Shown here: positions 52,094 to 61,386 of the stretch, in pieces | Layout of the letters: each line of letters opens with the position of its first letter | Position numbering within the stretch: the stretch's first letter is position 1 | Source: Candidatus Gastranaerophilales bacterium | GTDB taxonomy: Bacteria; Cyanobacteriota; Vampirovibrionia; Gastranaerophilales; Gastranaerophilaceae | Reading direction: 5' to 3' | NCBI GenBank assembly: GCA_900770525.1 | Contig: CAAHDT010000003.1 | Span: 1-64,000 of the forward strand | DNA length: 64,000 nucleotides | The notes under the pieces: model-generated | The model's input: only the letters and a program-made list of their open reading frames with translations | Told to the model about the DNA's origin: nothing | Database searches by the model: none | Program-made: the position numbers and the translations under genes

Positions 52094-53512
52094 ATGTACA
52101 ATCCAAAATCACACAATGCCGAAGAATTTATTGATAATCAAGAAGTTTTAAACTCCTTAGAATATGCTAAAAAAAATAAAAGCAATATTGAACTTATAAA
52201 TCAAATTTTAGAAAAAGCAAAAAAAGAAAAGGGGTTAACACATAGAGAAGCTTCTGTTCTTCTTGCCTGTGATATTCCGGAAAAGAATGAAGAAATATTT
52301 AAACTTGCAAAAAAAATAAAACAAGACTATTACGGAAATAGAATTGTAATGTTTGCACCTCTATACTTATCAAATTATTGTGTTAACGGTTGTGTGTACT
52401 GTCCTTATCATAAGAAAAACACCCATATTCCAAGAATTAAGCTATCACAAGAAGACATCAAACGAGAAGTCGAAGCCTTACAAGATATGGGGCATAAGCG
52501 TCTTGCAATAGAAACAGGCGAAGATCCGATAAACAACCCTATAGAATACGTTTTAGACTCAATCAAAACAATTTATAGCGTCAAACATAAGAATGGAGCA
52601 ATCAGACGAGTTAACGTAAATATTGCAGCTACAACAGTCGAAAATTACAAGAAACTACATGATGCAGGAATCGGAACATATATTTTATTCCAAGAAACAT
52701 ATAACAAAAAAAGTTATGAAGAATTACACCCGACAGGGCCTAAACACAATTATAACTACCATACAGAGGCAATGGACAGAGCTATGGAAGGTGGAATTGA
52801 TGATGTGGGGTTAGGTGTTCTATTCGGCTTGGAATCATATAAATATGAATTTGCAGCAATTTTAATGCACGCAGAACACCTTGAGGCAACTTTTGGAGTA
52901 GGACCTCACACAATAAGTGTTCCAAGAATAAGAAAAGCTGATGATATAGATCCTGAAACATTTGATAATGGAATTGATGATGATATATTTGCCAAAATCG
53001 TTGCATGTATAAGAATTGCCGTTCCATATACAGGAATGATTGTATCTACAAGAGAAAGTCAAAAATGTAGAGAAAGACTTTTAGAACTTGGAATTTCTCA
53101 AGTTTCCGGCGGCTCCAAAACAAGTGTTGGTGGCTACTTTAAGCCAATGCCAGAGGACGAAGACTCTGCTCAATTTGATGTTTCTGACAGACGTCCACTT
53201 GATGATGTTATCAGATGGTTAATTGAATTAGGCTATATTCCTAGTTTTTGTACAGCTTGTTATCGAAAGGGAAGAACCGGCGAAAGGTTTATGGAAATAT
53301 GCAAAAATGAGCAAATTCATAATTTCTGCCACCCAAATGCATTAATGACTCTAAAAGAATACCTAGAAGATTATGCATCACCTGAAACAAAAGCTGCAGG
53401 TGAAAAACTTATTCAAAAAGAGTTAATACAATTCCAAGATAATAAACTAGAAGAAGACTTAGAACAAAAACTCGTTAAAATACATGAAGGTGAACGTGAT
53501 TTTAGATATTAG
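52094..53512 (+). CDS. hydG: HydG, [FeFe]-hydrogenase maturase
   Basis: Radical SAM tyrosine lyase that supplies CO and CN ligands for the H-cluster. The SAM cluster motif is CX3CX2C (Cys96, Cys100, Cys103 in the 472-aa product). ETGEDPINNP, QETYNKKSYEELHPTGPK (split) and VSGGSKTSVGGY are family motifs. The C-terminal CTACYRKGRTGERFM...ICKN...CHPNAL holds the auxiliary cluster Cys residues that distinguish HydG from ThiH. The ATG used lies 6 bases after GAGGGAG; an earlier ATG overlaps that site. hydE, hydF and the hydrogenase are elsewhere. Confidence 0.93.
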   Translation: MYNPKSHNAEEFIDNQEVLNSLEYAKKNKSNIELINQILEKAKKEKGLTHREASVLLACDIPEKNEEIFKLAKKIKQDYYGNRIVMFAPLYLSNYCVNGCVYCPYHKKNTHIPRIKLSQEDIKREVEALQDMGHKRLAIETGEDPINNPIEYVLDSIKTIYSVKHKNGAIRRVNVNIAATTVENYKKLHDAGIGTYILFQETYNKKSYEELHPTGPKHNYNYHTEAMDRAMEGGIDDVGLGVLFGLESYKYEFAAILMHAEHLEATFGVGPHTISVPRIRKADDIDPETFDNGIDDDIFAKIVACIRIAVPYTGMIVSTRESQKCRERLLELGISQVSGGSKTSVGGYFKPMPEDEDSAQFDVSDRRPLDDVIRWLIELGYIPSFCTACYRKGRTGERFMEICKNEQIHNFCHPNALMTLKEYLEDYASPETKAAGEKLIQKELIQFQDNKLEEDLEQKLVKIHEGERDFRY

Positions 53513-53751
53513 ACAAACCTATTCAATGCATTGTTTTCATCTAAAGCCTTAAGTCCATTAAAGTTTAAAGCAACGAAGGCTGAAGTTTTAACAGATAAAA
53601 TCAAATCAACAGAAAATTTATCATCATATTTTATGTTTATATTTCGTTACATTTTGAATTTACTTATTTTGAAGTGTTATTTATATTTTTACATCCAGAA
53701 TCAGACTTTTTACTAATTGCATTTATTAAATAATTAAGCTAAACTCTCCTT
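53513..53751. other. AT-rich spacer with no supported gene
   Basis: A 61-codon + strand frame opens at 53531 but has no ribosome binding site and its second half is AT-driven hydrophobic sequence. Only a possible TTATTAAATAATTAAGC palindrome-like stretch near 53722 stands out. Probably contains the promoter of the following ABC gene. Confidence 0.4.
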
Positions 53752-54741
53752 ATGGATAATAATTTGCTTGAAATAAAAAACTTATATGTTGAATACCAGA
53801 CAGATAAAGGTTATAGTGGCGAAAAACAAATAATCCATGCCGTTAATGGGGTTAATCTGGAGGTTAAAAAGGGCGAAATATTAGCCATTGCCGGAGAATC
53901 CGGTTGTGGTAAATCAACACTTGCCAAAACTATTATAAGATTAGAAAAAGCTAAATCAGGTAAAATTATCTATGAAAACAAAAACATCTTAGAAATGAAT
54001 AAAAAAGAGCTAAAAAACTACCGAAAAAATGCTCAAATGGTATTTCAAAACCCATATGCCAGCCTTAACCCTAAGATGAAAATCAAAGAAATCTTGCAAG
54101 AACCACTAAAAATTAATACCAATTTCTATCCGACAGAAATTGACAATATCATTAAAGAAAAACTTAATGAAGTCGGATTAGATGAAAAAATTCTTGACTT
54201 ATATCCACATGAATTTTCAGGAGGTCAAAGACAACGAATTGCAATTGCAAGAGCTTTATTACTTACCCCTGAAATAATTCTTGCAGATGAACCGGTTAGT
54301 GCACTTGATGTAAGTATTCAAGCTCAAATTATTAATCTACTAAAACACTTAAAAGAAACACACCAACTTACATTTATTCTTATAACACACGATATGAGCG
54401 TAATCAAATATCTGGCAGATCGTGTTGCAATAATGTACCTTGGAGAAATTGTAGAAATTGGCGACAAAAAACAAATATTCAGCTCGCCGAAACATCCATA
54501 CACAAAAGCATTATTGAGCGCGGTTCCGCAAATCAACGGAACACCACAACAAAGAATACAACTTTCAGGAGAAATCCCATCGCCATCCGATCTTCCACAA
54601 GGTTGCAAATTTCACGCACGCTGCCCTGAATACATAAAAGATGTTTGTGATAAACATTCCCCTTGCCTAACACAAATTGAACCATCTCATAATGTAAAAT
54701 GTTTTTTATACGAAAATAAGAAAAGCAAATGTCTGGACTAA
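53752..54741 (+). CDS. Oligopeptide ABC transporter ATPase (OppF/DppF type)
   Basis: 329-aa ATPase: Walker A GESGCGKST (48-56), signature FSGGQRQRIAIARAL, Walker B EIILADEPVSALD, and H-loop ITHDMSV. The C-terminal extension with PHPYTKALLSAVP-like sequence and four Cys (GCKFHARCP, VCDKHSPC, VKCFL) is the oligo_HPY/iron-sulfur-type domain of OppD/F. No permease, binding protein or OppD homologue is adjacent, so it is an orphan here. Its stop overlaps the convergent XRE gene by 4 bases. Confidence 0.88.
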   Translation: MDNNLLEIKNLYVEYQTDKGYSGEKQIIHAVNGVNLEVKKGEILAIAGESGCGKSTLAKTIIRLEKAKSGKIIYENKNILEMNKKELKNYRKNAQMVFQNPYASLNPKMKIKEILQEPLKINTNFYPTEIDNIIKEKLNEVGLDEKILDLYPHEFSGGQRQRIAIARALLLTPEIILADEPVSALDVSIQAQIINLLKHLKETHQLTFILITHDMSVIKYLADRVAIMYLGEIVEIGDKKQIFSSPKHPYTKALLSAVPQINGTPQQRIQLSGEIPSPSDLPQGCKFHARCPEYIKDVCDKHSPCLTQIEPSHNVKCFLYENKKSKCLD

Positions 54742-55028
54742 TCATCAATTATTTTAATAGAGTCTGGAATATTCTCTTCAATCTTATTTATTAAGTCACC
54801 TAACGCTAAATTTAAACCATTAGCAATCTTTTTCAATGTCAAAAGATTAGGAATTCTCTGCCCATTTTCAATTCTGCTTAATGTTGCACAAGATATATCA
54901 TTTTCATATGCAAATATTCGCAAACTTTTTTGTGTTAAATTAGTTCGCAAAAATTTAATATTCTCACCAAACAATTTTATATAACGGACATTTTTGTCAT
55001 TTATCTCATTATAATCTTCTCTTGACAT
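54738..55028 (-). CDS. XRE-family regulator of adjacent pseudopilin
   Basis: 96 aa with one Cro/C1-type HTH (about 20-80): FGENIKFLRTNLTQKSLRIFAYENDISCATLSRIENGQRIPNLLTLKKIANGLNLALGDLI, given here only as its helices: TQKSLRIFA, SCATLSRIENG and LTLKKIANGL. It is divergent from the pseudopilin gene at 55108; that gene's TTGACA -35 box overlaps this gene's start codon, and two palindromes lie between. Repression of the pilin gene is inferred. Confidence 0.85.
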   Translation of the reverse strand: MSREDYNEINDKNVRYIKLFGENIKFLRTNLTQKSLRIFAYENDISCATLSRIENGQRIPNLLTLKKIANGLNLALGDLINKIEENIPDSIKIIDD

Positions 55029-55078
55029 ATTGTGATTATATATGTATTATGTAATACACGTGTTTCCATTTGGAAACA
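55022..55078 (+). promoter_or_regulatory. Pseudopilin promoter with two palindromic operators
   Basis: TTGACA (55022-55027) and TATTAT (55045-55050) with a 17-base spacer. A palindrome TGTATT-ATGT-AATACA (55043-55058) covers the -10 box and a second, TGTTTCCA-TT-TGGAAACA (55061-55078), follows. The pilin gene begins 29 bases later. The same -35/-10 spacing and sequence occur before the pseudopilin at 62982. Confidence 0.7.
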
Positions 55079-55107
55079 TATTAAAAGATAGCGATTGAGG
55101 AAAATTC

Positions 55108-55848
55108 ATGAATAAAAAAATTGCATTCACATTGGCAGAAGTGCTAATCACTCTTGGAATCATTGGGATTGTTGCAGCCTTAACCTTACCGACTTTACTC
55201 AATAAACAAAATGAAAAAAGTACAATTTCTAAACTTAAAAAGTTCCAAACAACAATGAATCAAGCTTTGCTATTTAGCAAAGAAGATAATGGAACACCCG
55301 ATTTGTGGGGATTGGATGAATCACAAAATATCACAGAACCAACATTGAGCAACAAACTTATCCCTTATTTAAAAATACTAAAAGATTGTGGACTAGAAGG
55401 ACGCTGTTTTTATAATAAGGAAATCAAATTTTTAAACGGAGCCTCTTGGACAAATTTATTTAATCCAACAGGTTGGGGGCAATCTACACTGGTTCTCCAA
55501 GATGGAACTATGGTGGCAATGAATGTAATATCAGCAGACTGTTCTGCCAATAGAGGAATCACTAGAGATTTACAAAATGTTTGTGCATTTTTATATATAG
55601 ATACAAACGGCGCAGCCCCTCCAAATACTTTCGGAAAAGATTTCTTTTCTTTTTATTTAACAAAATACTCTGTAATCCCAACTGGCACAGCAGGAGAATT
55701 TGACACTCATCACTCTTTTAATAAAAATTGCATATCCGAAAACGCAAACGGTATGGGCTGCACAGCTTGGGTAATACAAAATGAAAACATGGATTACCTG
55801 AAATGCCCCAATAAACTGAGTTGGAATGGGAAGCACAATTGTAAATAA
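55108..55848 (+). CDS. Pseudopilin paired with XRE regulator, copy 1
   Basis: 246 aa. Leader MNKKIA then FTLAEVLITLGIIGIVAALT (Phe at cleavage, Glu5). The globular part has DTNGAAPPN, GKDFFSFY and near the end GCTAWVIQNENMDYLK, the last shared with the 62982 copy. Eight Cys suggest disulfides. GAGG precedes the ATG. It is expressed alone under what looks like XRE control and is separate from the five-gene operon. Likely a minor pilin whose production is switchable. Confidence 0.85.
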   Translation: MNKKIAFTLAEVLITLGIIGIVAALTLPTLLNKQNEKSTISKLKKFQTTMNQALLFSKEDNGTPDLWGLDESQNITEPTLSNKLIPYLKILKDCGLEGRCFYNKEIKFLNGASWTNLFNPTGWGQSTLVLQDGTMVAMNVISADCSANRGITRDLQNVCAFLYIDTNGAAPPNTFGKDFFSFYLTKYSVIPTGTAGEFDTHHSFNKNCISENANGMGCTAWVIQNENMDYLKCPNKLSWNGKHNCK

Positions 55849-55897
55849 TAGCTCAAAAAGCACTTGTCAATATCTTCAATTTTATGGTAATATATAT

Positions 55898-56103
55898 TTG
55901 CCGTGCTCCACGGGGAATTGCAATCTCTTGACCCGAAGTTTAGGCGGGGTGCAGAGCCTGTTGTGAGGGGTTATTCGGCAAAGTTAAAGTTAATATTTTT
56001 GTTGATAATTAAGGTTAATATGGCGTAAAATGCCGAACCGTGTCAGGATGGAAACATAGCAGCACTAAGGTAACCTTTACGGGTATGTTGATTTTAAGAG
56101 GAG
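55898..56103 (+). ncRNA. ffs: Signal recognition particle RNA, large type
   Basis: The conserved domain IV hairpin is clear: TGTCAGG-ATGGAAACAT-AGCAGCA, with the GGAA tetraloop and the two internal loops that bind Ffh. The 5' part (GCCGTGCTCCACGGGGAA) resembles the Alu-type start of the larger SRP RNAs of Bacillus and similar bacteria, and the total length (about 200) excludes the short 4.5S form. TTGTCA and TAATAT 18 bases apart place transcription start near 55900. The 3' end is approximate. Confidence 0.85.
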
Positions 56104-56173
56104 AAAATATTTTCTAAGGCTTTTGTTGAATAAGTTCGATAGACAGTGGCACGGTTTTATAAGGAATATGTGT

Positions 56174-57010
56174 GTGAAAAGGTTTATTCTAAATTCTGAT
56201 GACTTTGGGCTCTCCCAAGATTCTAATAGGGCAATACTCAACGGATACAATTCGGGCTTTTTAAAAAGTACAAGTCTTACAGCAAATGGAGCTGCTTTTG
56301 ATGCTGCCGTTAATGAAATTCTCCCAGAATGCCAAAAGATATCTGTAGGAGTACATTTAAACATAACAAATGGGAAATCCCTCACGAGAACATCCTTACT
56401 AACTGATGAAGTTGGAAATTTCAAACACAACTTTTTATCAATATGGTACCATTCCAATAAAAACGAATTTTTAAAAGAAATTGAAAAAGAATTCCAAGCA
56501 CAAATTGAAAAAATTTCTACATTTGTAAAACCGACTCACATTGATTCTGCAAATTATATACATGCCATACCTGAAATCTTTGAAATTGTTTGCAAATTAG
56601 CTCAAAAATATGATATTCCATATGTTAGAAGCCATTTTGAAGAATTTTACATAGTACCTGATTTAAAGTCAAACTTAAACATCAGATATCCTTTAAATAT
56701 TTTAAAATTAATATTACTAAATATTTTAACTCTGATTAATAAGAAAACATTAACTAAATACAATTTAAAAACAAACAACTATATAGTAGGCATAACATAT
56801 TCAGGAATGATGAGTAATAAAACCCTTGAAGCAGGCTTAAAAACGCTCTCAGACGAAGATGATTTTGTTGCAGAAGCAATAATCCACCCTTCAAGTTATC
56901 TAAGAAATATCAATAATTCACATTCAAAAGAATTTAAACTAACCCAAGACAAACTGCTTGAAGATACTATTTATAGAATGGGATATGAAATTACAAGCCA
57001 CAAATCATAA
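56174..57010 (+). CDS. YdjC/ChbG-like carbohydrate deacetylase
   Basis: Metal-dependent deacetylase fold: FILNSDDFGLSQDSNRAI opens the protein with the metal-binding Asp pair, VGVHLNITNG holds a His ligand, and PTHIDSANYIHAIPEIFE corresponds to the second His motif, where the usual HxDSHxHxH reads HxDSANYIH, so one His differs. The start is uncertain: I use GTG at 56174 (AAGGA about 7 bases upstream); ATG at 56168 or 56123 would add 2 or 17 residues. It lies 3 bases before the next gene. Deacetylation of N-acetyl sugars is the family role. Confidence 0.78.
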   Translation: MKRFILNSDDFGLSQDSNRAILNGYNSGFLKSTSLTANGAAFDAAVNEILPECQKISVGVHLNITNGKSLTRTSLLTDEVGNFKHNFLSIWYHSNKNEFLKEIEKEFQAQIEKISTFVKPTHIDSANYIHAIPEIFEIVCKLAQKYDIPYVRSHFEEFYIVPDLKSNLNIRYPLNILKLILLNILTLINKKTLTKYNLKTNNYIVGITYSGMMSNKTLEAGLKTLSDEDDFVAEAIIHPSSYLRNINNSHSKEFKLTQDKLLEDTIYRMGYEITSHKS

Positions 57011-57013
57011 CAA

Positions 57014-58816
57014 ATGAAAGAAAAACTAACTGCAATATTTTTATTTATTATTTTTCTTTTGTTCTTTATTTATGAAATCAGCTTAAATAAAGAACCTACA
57101 GTTCTTAAAGTTATAACACCAACAATTTTACAAATTGACCTTAACAACAACAACATAGTGGACGATAACGAGAATATTTGTGTTGCAAACATTGAAACTT
57201 TCACCTCTAACCTTCAAAAATTCTCTGATGAAATCACAAATACACTATCAATATCACCGGAAAATGCAATTGCTGTAGGTTATTTAACAGATGAATTTGC
57301 GAATAAAACTGTTTTAGGGAAAAAAGTTAAAATAAAATTCACCAATCAACTAACCCCTGAATGTCGTTGGGCAGATGTTTATATTGACGATAAGAGTTAT
57401 GCAAATACTCTTTATGAAAAAGGTTTTGGAATAAAAAATCATAAAGATACCAACAAACCTGAATTCAAAAAAGTTTTAGATAAAGCTAAAAATTTAAAAC
57501 TCGTAATCGTTAACCACAAAAGCAATAAATATCACAACTTGAATTGTAAATATGGCAGAATAGCACATGATTCAGTCGTAATACTGGAAAAAGACTTACC
57601 CAAAGATAGTAAACCATGCAAATTTTGTCACCTTACAAAATACGAAAAGAAACAAGTTGAAAAACATAAAACAATAATCACCCCACCAAGTATCGCAACT
57701 GATGGGAATTTCAAACTTATCTTAACTGATTTCACAACAATTCTTAAACCTGACAAAAATTGTACACACCAAGTATGCAAAGAATTTGTTTCATTAATTA
57801 ATTCTTCAAATAAAAGTATTGATATAGCCCTTTACGGTTGGTCTGATATTGACAAAGTAAATAAAGCACTTACAAATGCCCAAAAGCGTGGAGTTAAAAT
57901 TAGAATTGTTTACGATACAGCAACTAATAAAGCAAACTATTACCCTGAAACCGAAAGTTTTATAAAAAGATACGAAACGACTCGCTCTGATAAAATTGAT
58001 GGGAACAAAAAACTCACCAATATGCTAATGCATAACAAATTTGCAATTTTTGATAATCAAAAAGTTTACACAGGCTCAATGAATTTTAGCACAACAGGAT
58101 TATCTGGTTTTAACCATAATAATGTGGTCGTGATTAACTCAAAAAATATTGCAGAAATTTATGGAAAAGAATTTACTCAAATGCTTGAAGGGAAATTTCA
58201 TACCCTCAAGCAAAAATCTGAACATAACACTAATATTACTACTGGAAATACCAGCATATCAGTTTATTTTTCACCACAAGATAAAGGAATAACCAACGGA
58301 ATAATACCGATTATAAAACATTCGAAAAAGTATATATATATTCCAACTTTCATCTTAACGCATAATGAACTTTTTCAAGAATTAATTAACGCCCAAAAAC
58401 GCGGAGTAGACATTAAAATAATTATTGATGCTACTAGTATCGGAGTAACACACTCTAAAATAAAACTACTTCGAACAAGCGGAATTCCCGTAAAAACAGA
58501 AAACTTTGCAGGCAAAATGCATGCCAAGTCTATGATTATAGATGATGAATATGTGATAGTTGGATCTGCAAACTTTTCTTCTAGCGGTGAAAATAAAAAT
58601 GACGAAAATATGTTGATTATTAAAAACAGAAAATTTGCGAAATTGTATAAAGATTTCTTTGAGTACTTTTGGCTAAAAATACCAGATAAATATTTAAAAT
58701 ACAATGCCCCAGCAGAAAGCAAGTATTCTATAGGCTCTTGCAATGATGGACTTGACAATGATTTTGATGGAAAAATTGATTTTGCAGATGAAGGTTGCCA
58801 AAAGAAAAGTAAATAA
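57014..58816 (+). CDS. Nuclease-like/phospholipase D chimera
   Basis: 600 aa with an N-terminal membrane segment (about 5-22). About 40-165 resembles a staphylococcal-nuclease-type barrel (VGYLTDEFANKTVLGKKVKIKF; WADVYIDDKSYANTLYEKGFG). About 166-210 has a YHNLNCKYGRIAHDS...CKFCH Cys/His motif seen in some nuclease proteins. Then two PLD HKD motifs: HNKFAIFD (H340, K342, D347) with GSMNFS, and HAKSMIID (H503, K505, D510) with GSANFS. It ends with CNDGLDNDFDGKIDFADEGC, an Asp-rich calcium-type motif. Both PLD sites look intact. It probably acts outside the cytoplasm on DNA or phospholipid. Confidence 0.8.
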   Translation: MKEKLTAIFLFIIFLLFFIYEISLNKEPTVLKVITPTILQIDLNNNNIVDDNENICVANIETFTSNLQKFSDEITNTLSISPENAIAVGYLTDEFANKTVLGKKVKIKFTNQLTPECRWADVYIDDKSYANTLYEKGFGIKNHKDTNKPEFKKVLDKAKNLKLVIVNHKSNKYHNLNCKYGRIAHDSVVILEKDLPKDSKPCKFCHLTKYEKKQVEKHKTIITPPSIATDGNFKLILTDFTTILKPDKNCTHQVCKEFVSLINSSNKSIDIALYGWSDIDKVNKALTNAQKRGVKIRIVYDTATNKANYYPETESFIKRYETTRSDKIDGNKKLTNMLMHNKFAIFDNQKVYTGSMNFSTTGLSGFNHNNVVVINSKNIAEIYGKEFTQMLEGKFHTLKQKSEHNTNITTGNTSISVYFSPQDKGITNGIIPIIKHSKKYIYIPTFILTHNELFQELINAQKRGVDIKIIIDATSIGVTHSKIKLLRTSGIPVKTENFAGKMHAKSMIIDDEYVIVGSANFSSSGENKNDENMLIIKNRKFAKLYKDFFEYFWLKIPDKYLKYNAPAESKYSIGSCNDGLDNDFDGKIDFADEGCQKKSK

Positions 58817-58887
58817 AAGCACACAGACTATATTTTTTTGTAAATTGTGGTATAATATAGGTAATATTATGGAATTAAGGAGCCTGT

Positions 58888-61173
58888 ATGTTTGAATTTC
58901 CTTTTGAGTTAGACGATTTTCAGAAAGAAGCTTGCGAATATATATCTAATGGAGAAAGCGTCGTAGTATGCGCACCAACAGGTGCCGGGAAAACTGTTAT
59001 CGCAGAACACGCCATTCATTTAGCACTACAAAATGACACCCGAATATTTTATACAACTCCATTAAAAGCCTTATCTAATCAAAAGTATTATGATTTTTCC
59101 GAAAAATACGGACACGACAAAGTAGGACTCTTAACAGGCGATACTTCTATCAACCGAAATGCCCAAATAGTTGTAATGACAACTGAAGTCTTTAGAAATA
59201 TGCTTTATGGCACAAATTTTGGGGCAGTTGCTGACAACTTAAAAAATGTTAAGTATGTTGTTTTAGATGAAGTTCATTATATGAATGATGAACAGCGCGG
59301 TACCGTATGGGAAGAAAGTATCATATATTGTCCTACAAATGTACAAATTATTGCACTGTCCGCAACCGTTGCGAACGCCGATGAACTTACCGCTTGGATT
59401 AACACTGTTCATTCAGAAACGAAACTTGTTGATACAGATTTTCGACCTGTGCCACTTAAGTTTTTCTATTTTGATAGTTCACAACCAGATAAAATACTGC
59501 CTTTATTCACTCCAACAGGACAGTTAAATAAAAAAATCAAACCGGAAAAGAGAGTATGGGGACCTAAACGCAAAAAACAAAAGTCATTTGTAAAAGATAT
59601 CGTTAAGAATTTGGCAGAACAAGACATGTTACCTGCAATATATTTTACATTTTCCAGAAAAAAATGCGACGAACAAATGGAACGATGTGCTGACTTGGGG
59701 CTGGTCACAAAAGGCGAACAAGCTCAAATCAAACAGTTTATTGATGAATATATTGCAGAAAATCCACATTTATATAACAACAAACATATAGATTATCTGC
59801 TACAAGGTGTTGCATCCCACCATGCAGGACTACTTCCGGCATGGAAAAACTTAGTTGAAAAATTATTTCAAAAAGGCTTAATTAAGGTAGTATTTGCAAC
59901 AGAAACTCTTGCTGCAGGGATTAATATGCCGGCACGCTCGACAGTTATAAGTTCAACTAGCAAAAGAACAGACTCCGGACATAGAATGCTTACTGCGAGC
60001 GAATTTCTACAAATGTCCGGAAGAGCCGGACGCCGAGGGATGGACGAAGTCGGCTATGTAACAGTAGTTGGAACAATGTTCCAAACACCGGAAGAAGTTG
60101 CCGAACTAGTACTTAGTGATGCCAACCCACTTGAGAGCAGATTTTCGCCTAGTTATTCAATGGTTCTAAATCTACTCCAACGATTTTCACTAGAAGAAGC
60201 AAAAGAACTTATCTTAAAAAGTTTTGGATATTTCTCATCAGGTTCCCGCTTAAAACCATTATTGGCGCTTGACAAATCATATGACGCAGAAATAAAAGAA
60301 AGAACTTTTGTTTGTCCATTTAAAAGAGTAGACGAAGATTTACACAATTACGACAAGCTTCGTCACCTATATGTCCAGAACAGACAAACATACAAAAAAA
60401 TTTGCAAACAAGAAAAATCAAAAAATAGACCATTATCACCGGAAGCTATTAAGTTTGGGAAAGAAACCAAGGCAATGCTTAGTCAAATGCACACATTTCA
60501 ATGTGATACTTGTAAGCTTTACAAAAAACACTCAAAAAATGTTGAAGTTTTACAACGCATATATTCAAGAAAGAACAAACTGGAAAAAGAAATCGAACGT
60601 CAAAGAGATATATTCTGGAACAAGTTTTTAGCCCACAGAAGTGTGCTTAACGAATACGGATACCTAAAAGATGATTACCCAACAGACAAAGGAGTGATGA
60701 CATCACAAATTCGCTCTGAAAACGAGTTGTTTATTTCGGAAATAGTAAATTCTCATGTGCTTGAAAATCTTACACCTTCACAACTGGCGGGAGTAATTTG
60801 TGCAATAACAACGGAAGACTTAAGGATAGATATACCATACATCCCTTTTTCTGAACCGATAAGAAAAACTTTGAACCTAATTAGAAACATAAAAAGGAAG
60901 TTAGAAAAAACACAAAATAATTATCTTGTAGAAGCTCCTTGTTATATTAATCCATATTTTTCATCCCTAATAGAACTTTGGGTTGAAGGTTCCGAATGGG
61001 ACGATATAACAGGGCAAGTTGAAATGGGGGAAGGAGATATTGTAAGAGCATTTAAACGTGTTGTTGATGTCTTAAGACAATTTACAACAATCTCTAACGT
61101 TCCGGAAGCACTTGTATTTACAGCAAGAGAAGCTATTGACAAAATACAACGAGAACCTGTAAACATTGACTAG
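58888..61173 (+). CDS. Ski2-like DEAD/DEAH RNA helicase
   Basis: 761 aa superfamily 2 helicase of the Ski2/Mtr4 group: Walker A APTGAGKT (29-36), TTPLKALSNQKY, LLTGDTSIN, DEVHYMND (127-134), ALSATVAN, then HHAGLLPAWK, FATETLAAGINMPAR and QMSGRAGRRGMDE. The region after 540 with CDTC and a coiled-coil is followed by a DSHCT-like C-terminal domain (about 600-755; PSQLAGVICAITTEDLR). Such helicases occur in cyanobacteria and actinobacteria and are thought to act on structured RNA. GGAG precedes the start. Confidence 0.92.
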   Translation: MFEFPFELDDFQKEACEYISNGESVVVCAPTGAGKTVIAEHAIHLALQNDTRIFYTTPLKALSNQKYYDFSEKYGHDKVGLLTGDTSINRNAQIVVMTTEVFRNMLYGTNFGAVADNLKNVKYVVLDEVHYMNDEQRGTVWEESIIYCPTNVQIIALSATVANADELTAWINTVHSETKLVDTDFRPVPLKFFYFDSSQPDKILPLFTPTGQLNKKIKPEKRVWGPKRKKQKSFVKDIVKNLAEQDMLPAIYFTFSRKKCDEQMERCADLGLVTKGEQAQIKQFIDEYIAENPHLYNNKHIDYLLQGVASHHAGLLPAWKNLVEKLFQKGLIKVVFATETLAAGINMPARSTVISSTSKRTDSGHRMLTASEFLQMSGRAGRRGMDEVGYVTVVGTMFQTPEEVAELVLSDANPLESRFSPSYSMVLNLLQRFSLEEAKELILKSFGYFSSGSRLKPLLALDKSYDAEIKERTFVCPFKRVDEDLHNYDKLRHLYVQNRQTYKKICKQEKSKNRPLSPEAIKFGKETKAMLSQMHTFQCDTCKLYKKHSKNVEVLQRIYSRKNKLEKEIERQRDIFWNKFLAHRSVLNEYGYLKDDYPTDKGVMTSQIRSENELFISEIVNSHVLENLTPSQLAGVICAITTEDLRIDIPYIPFSEPIRKTLNLIRNIKRKLEKTQNNYLVEAPCYINPYFSSLIELWVEGSEWDDITGQVEMGEGDIVRAFKRVVDVLRQFTTISNVPEALVFTAREAIDKIQREPVNID

Positions 61174-61283
61174 CAATTATTGAAATCATTTTAAATAGTG
61201 TAACAATACCACTATTTAGTTTTGTTAAAGCTATATAATATATAAGCTTGAAGTTTTTGTAAACTTATGTTACAATAGTAGTA

Positions 61284-61386
61284 GGAAGTCCCTAAAATTG
61301 TTTTTTAGGTTTCCGATGAGTGTTATTCCCCACCCCACTCTAAAATAAAAAAGGTATCCGGTTACTTAAAAATTAAAGGTGACGCC
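61284..61386 (+). promoter_or_regulatory. Structured leader of NAGPA gene
   Basis: The 213-base gap before the glycosidase gene contains a compound hairpin at about 61284-61316 (CCTAAA/TTTTAGG with outer GGAA/TTCC) and a second one with GAGTG/CACTC (about 61317-61341), then an AAAGGTGA ribosome binding site. No known riboswitch class was recognised. Could be a cis-acting RNA or a degenerate terminator/antiterminator. Confidence 0.4.

Noticed and set aside
53531..53716. 61-codon + strand frame between hydG and the OppF-like gene
   Set aside because: No ribosome binding site and AT-driven composition in the second half.
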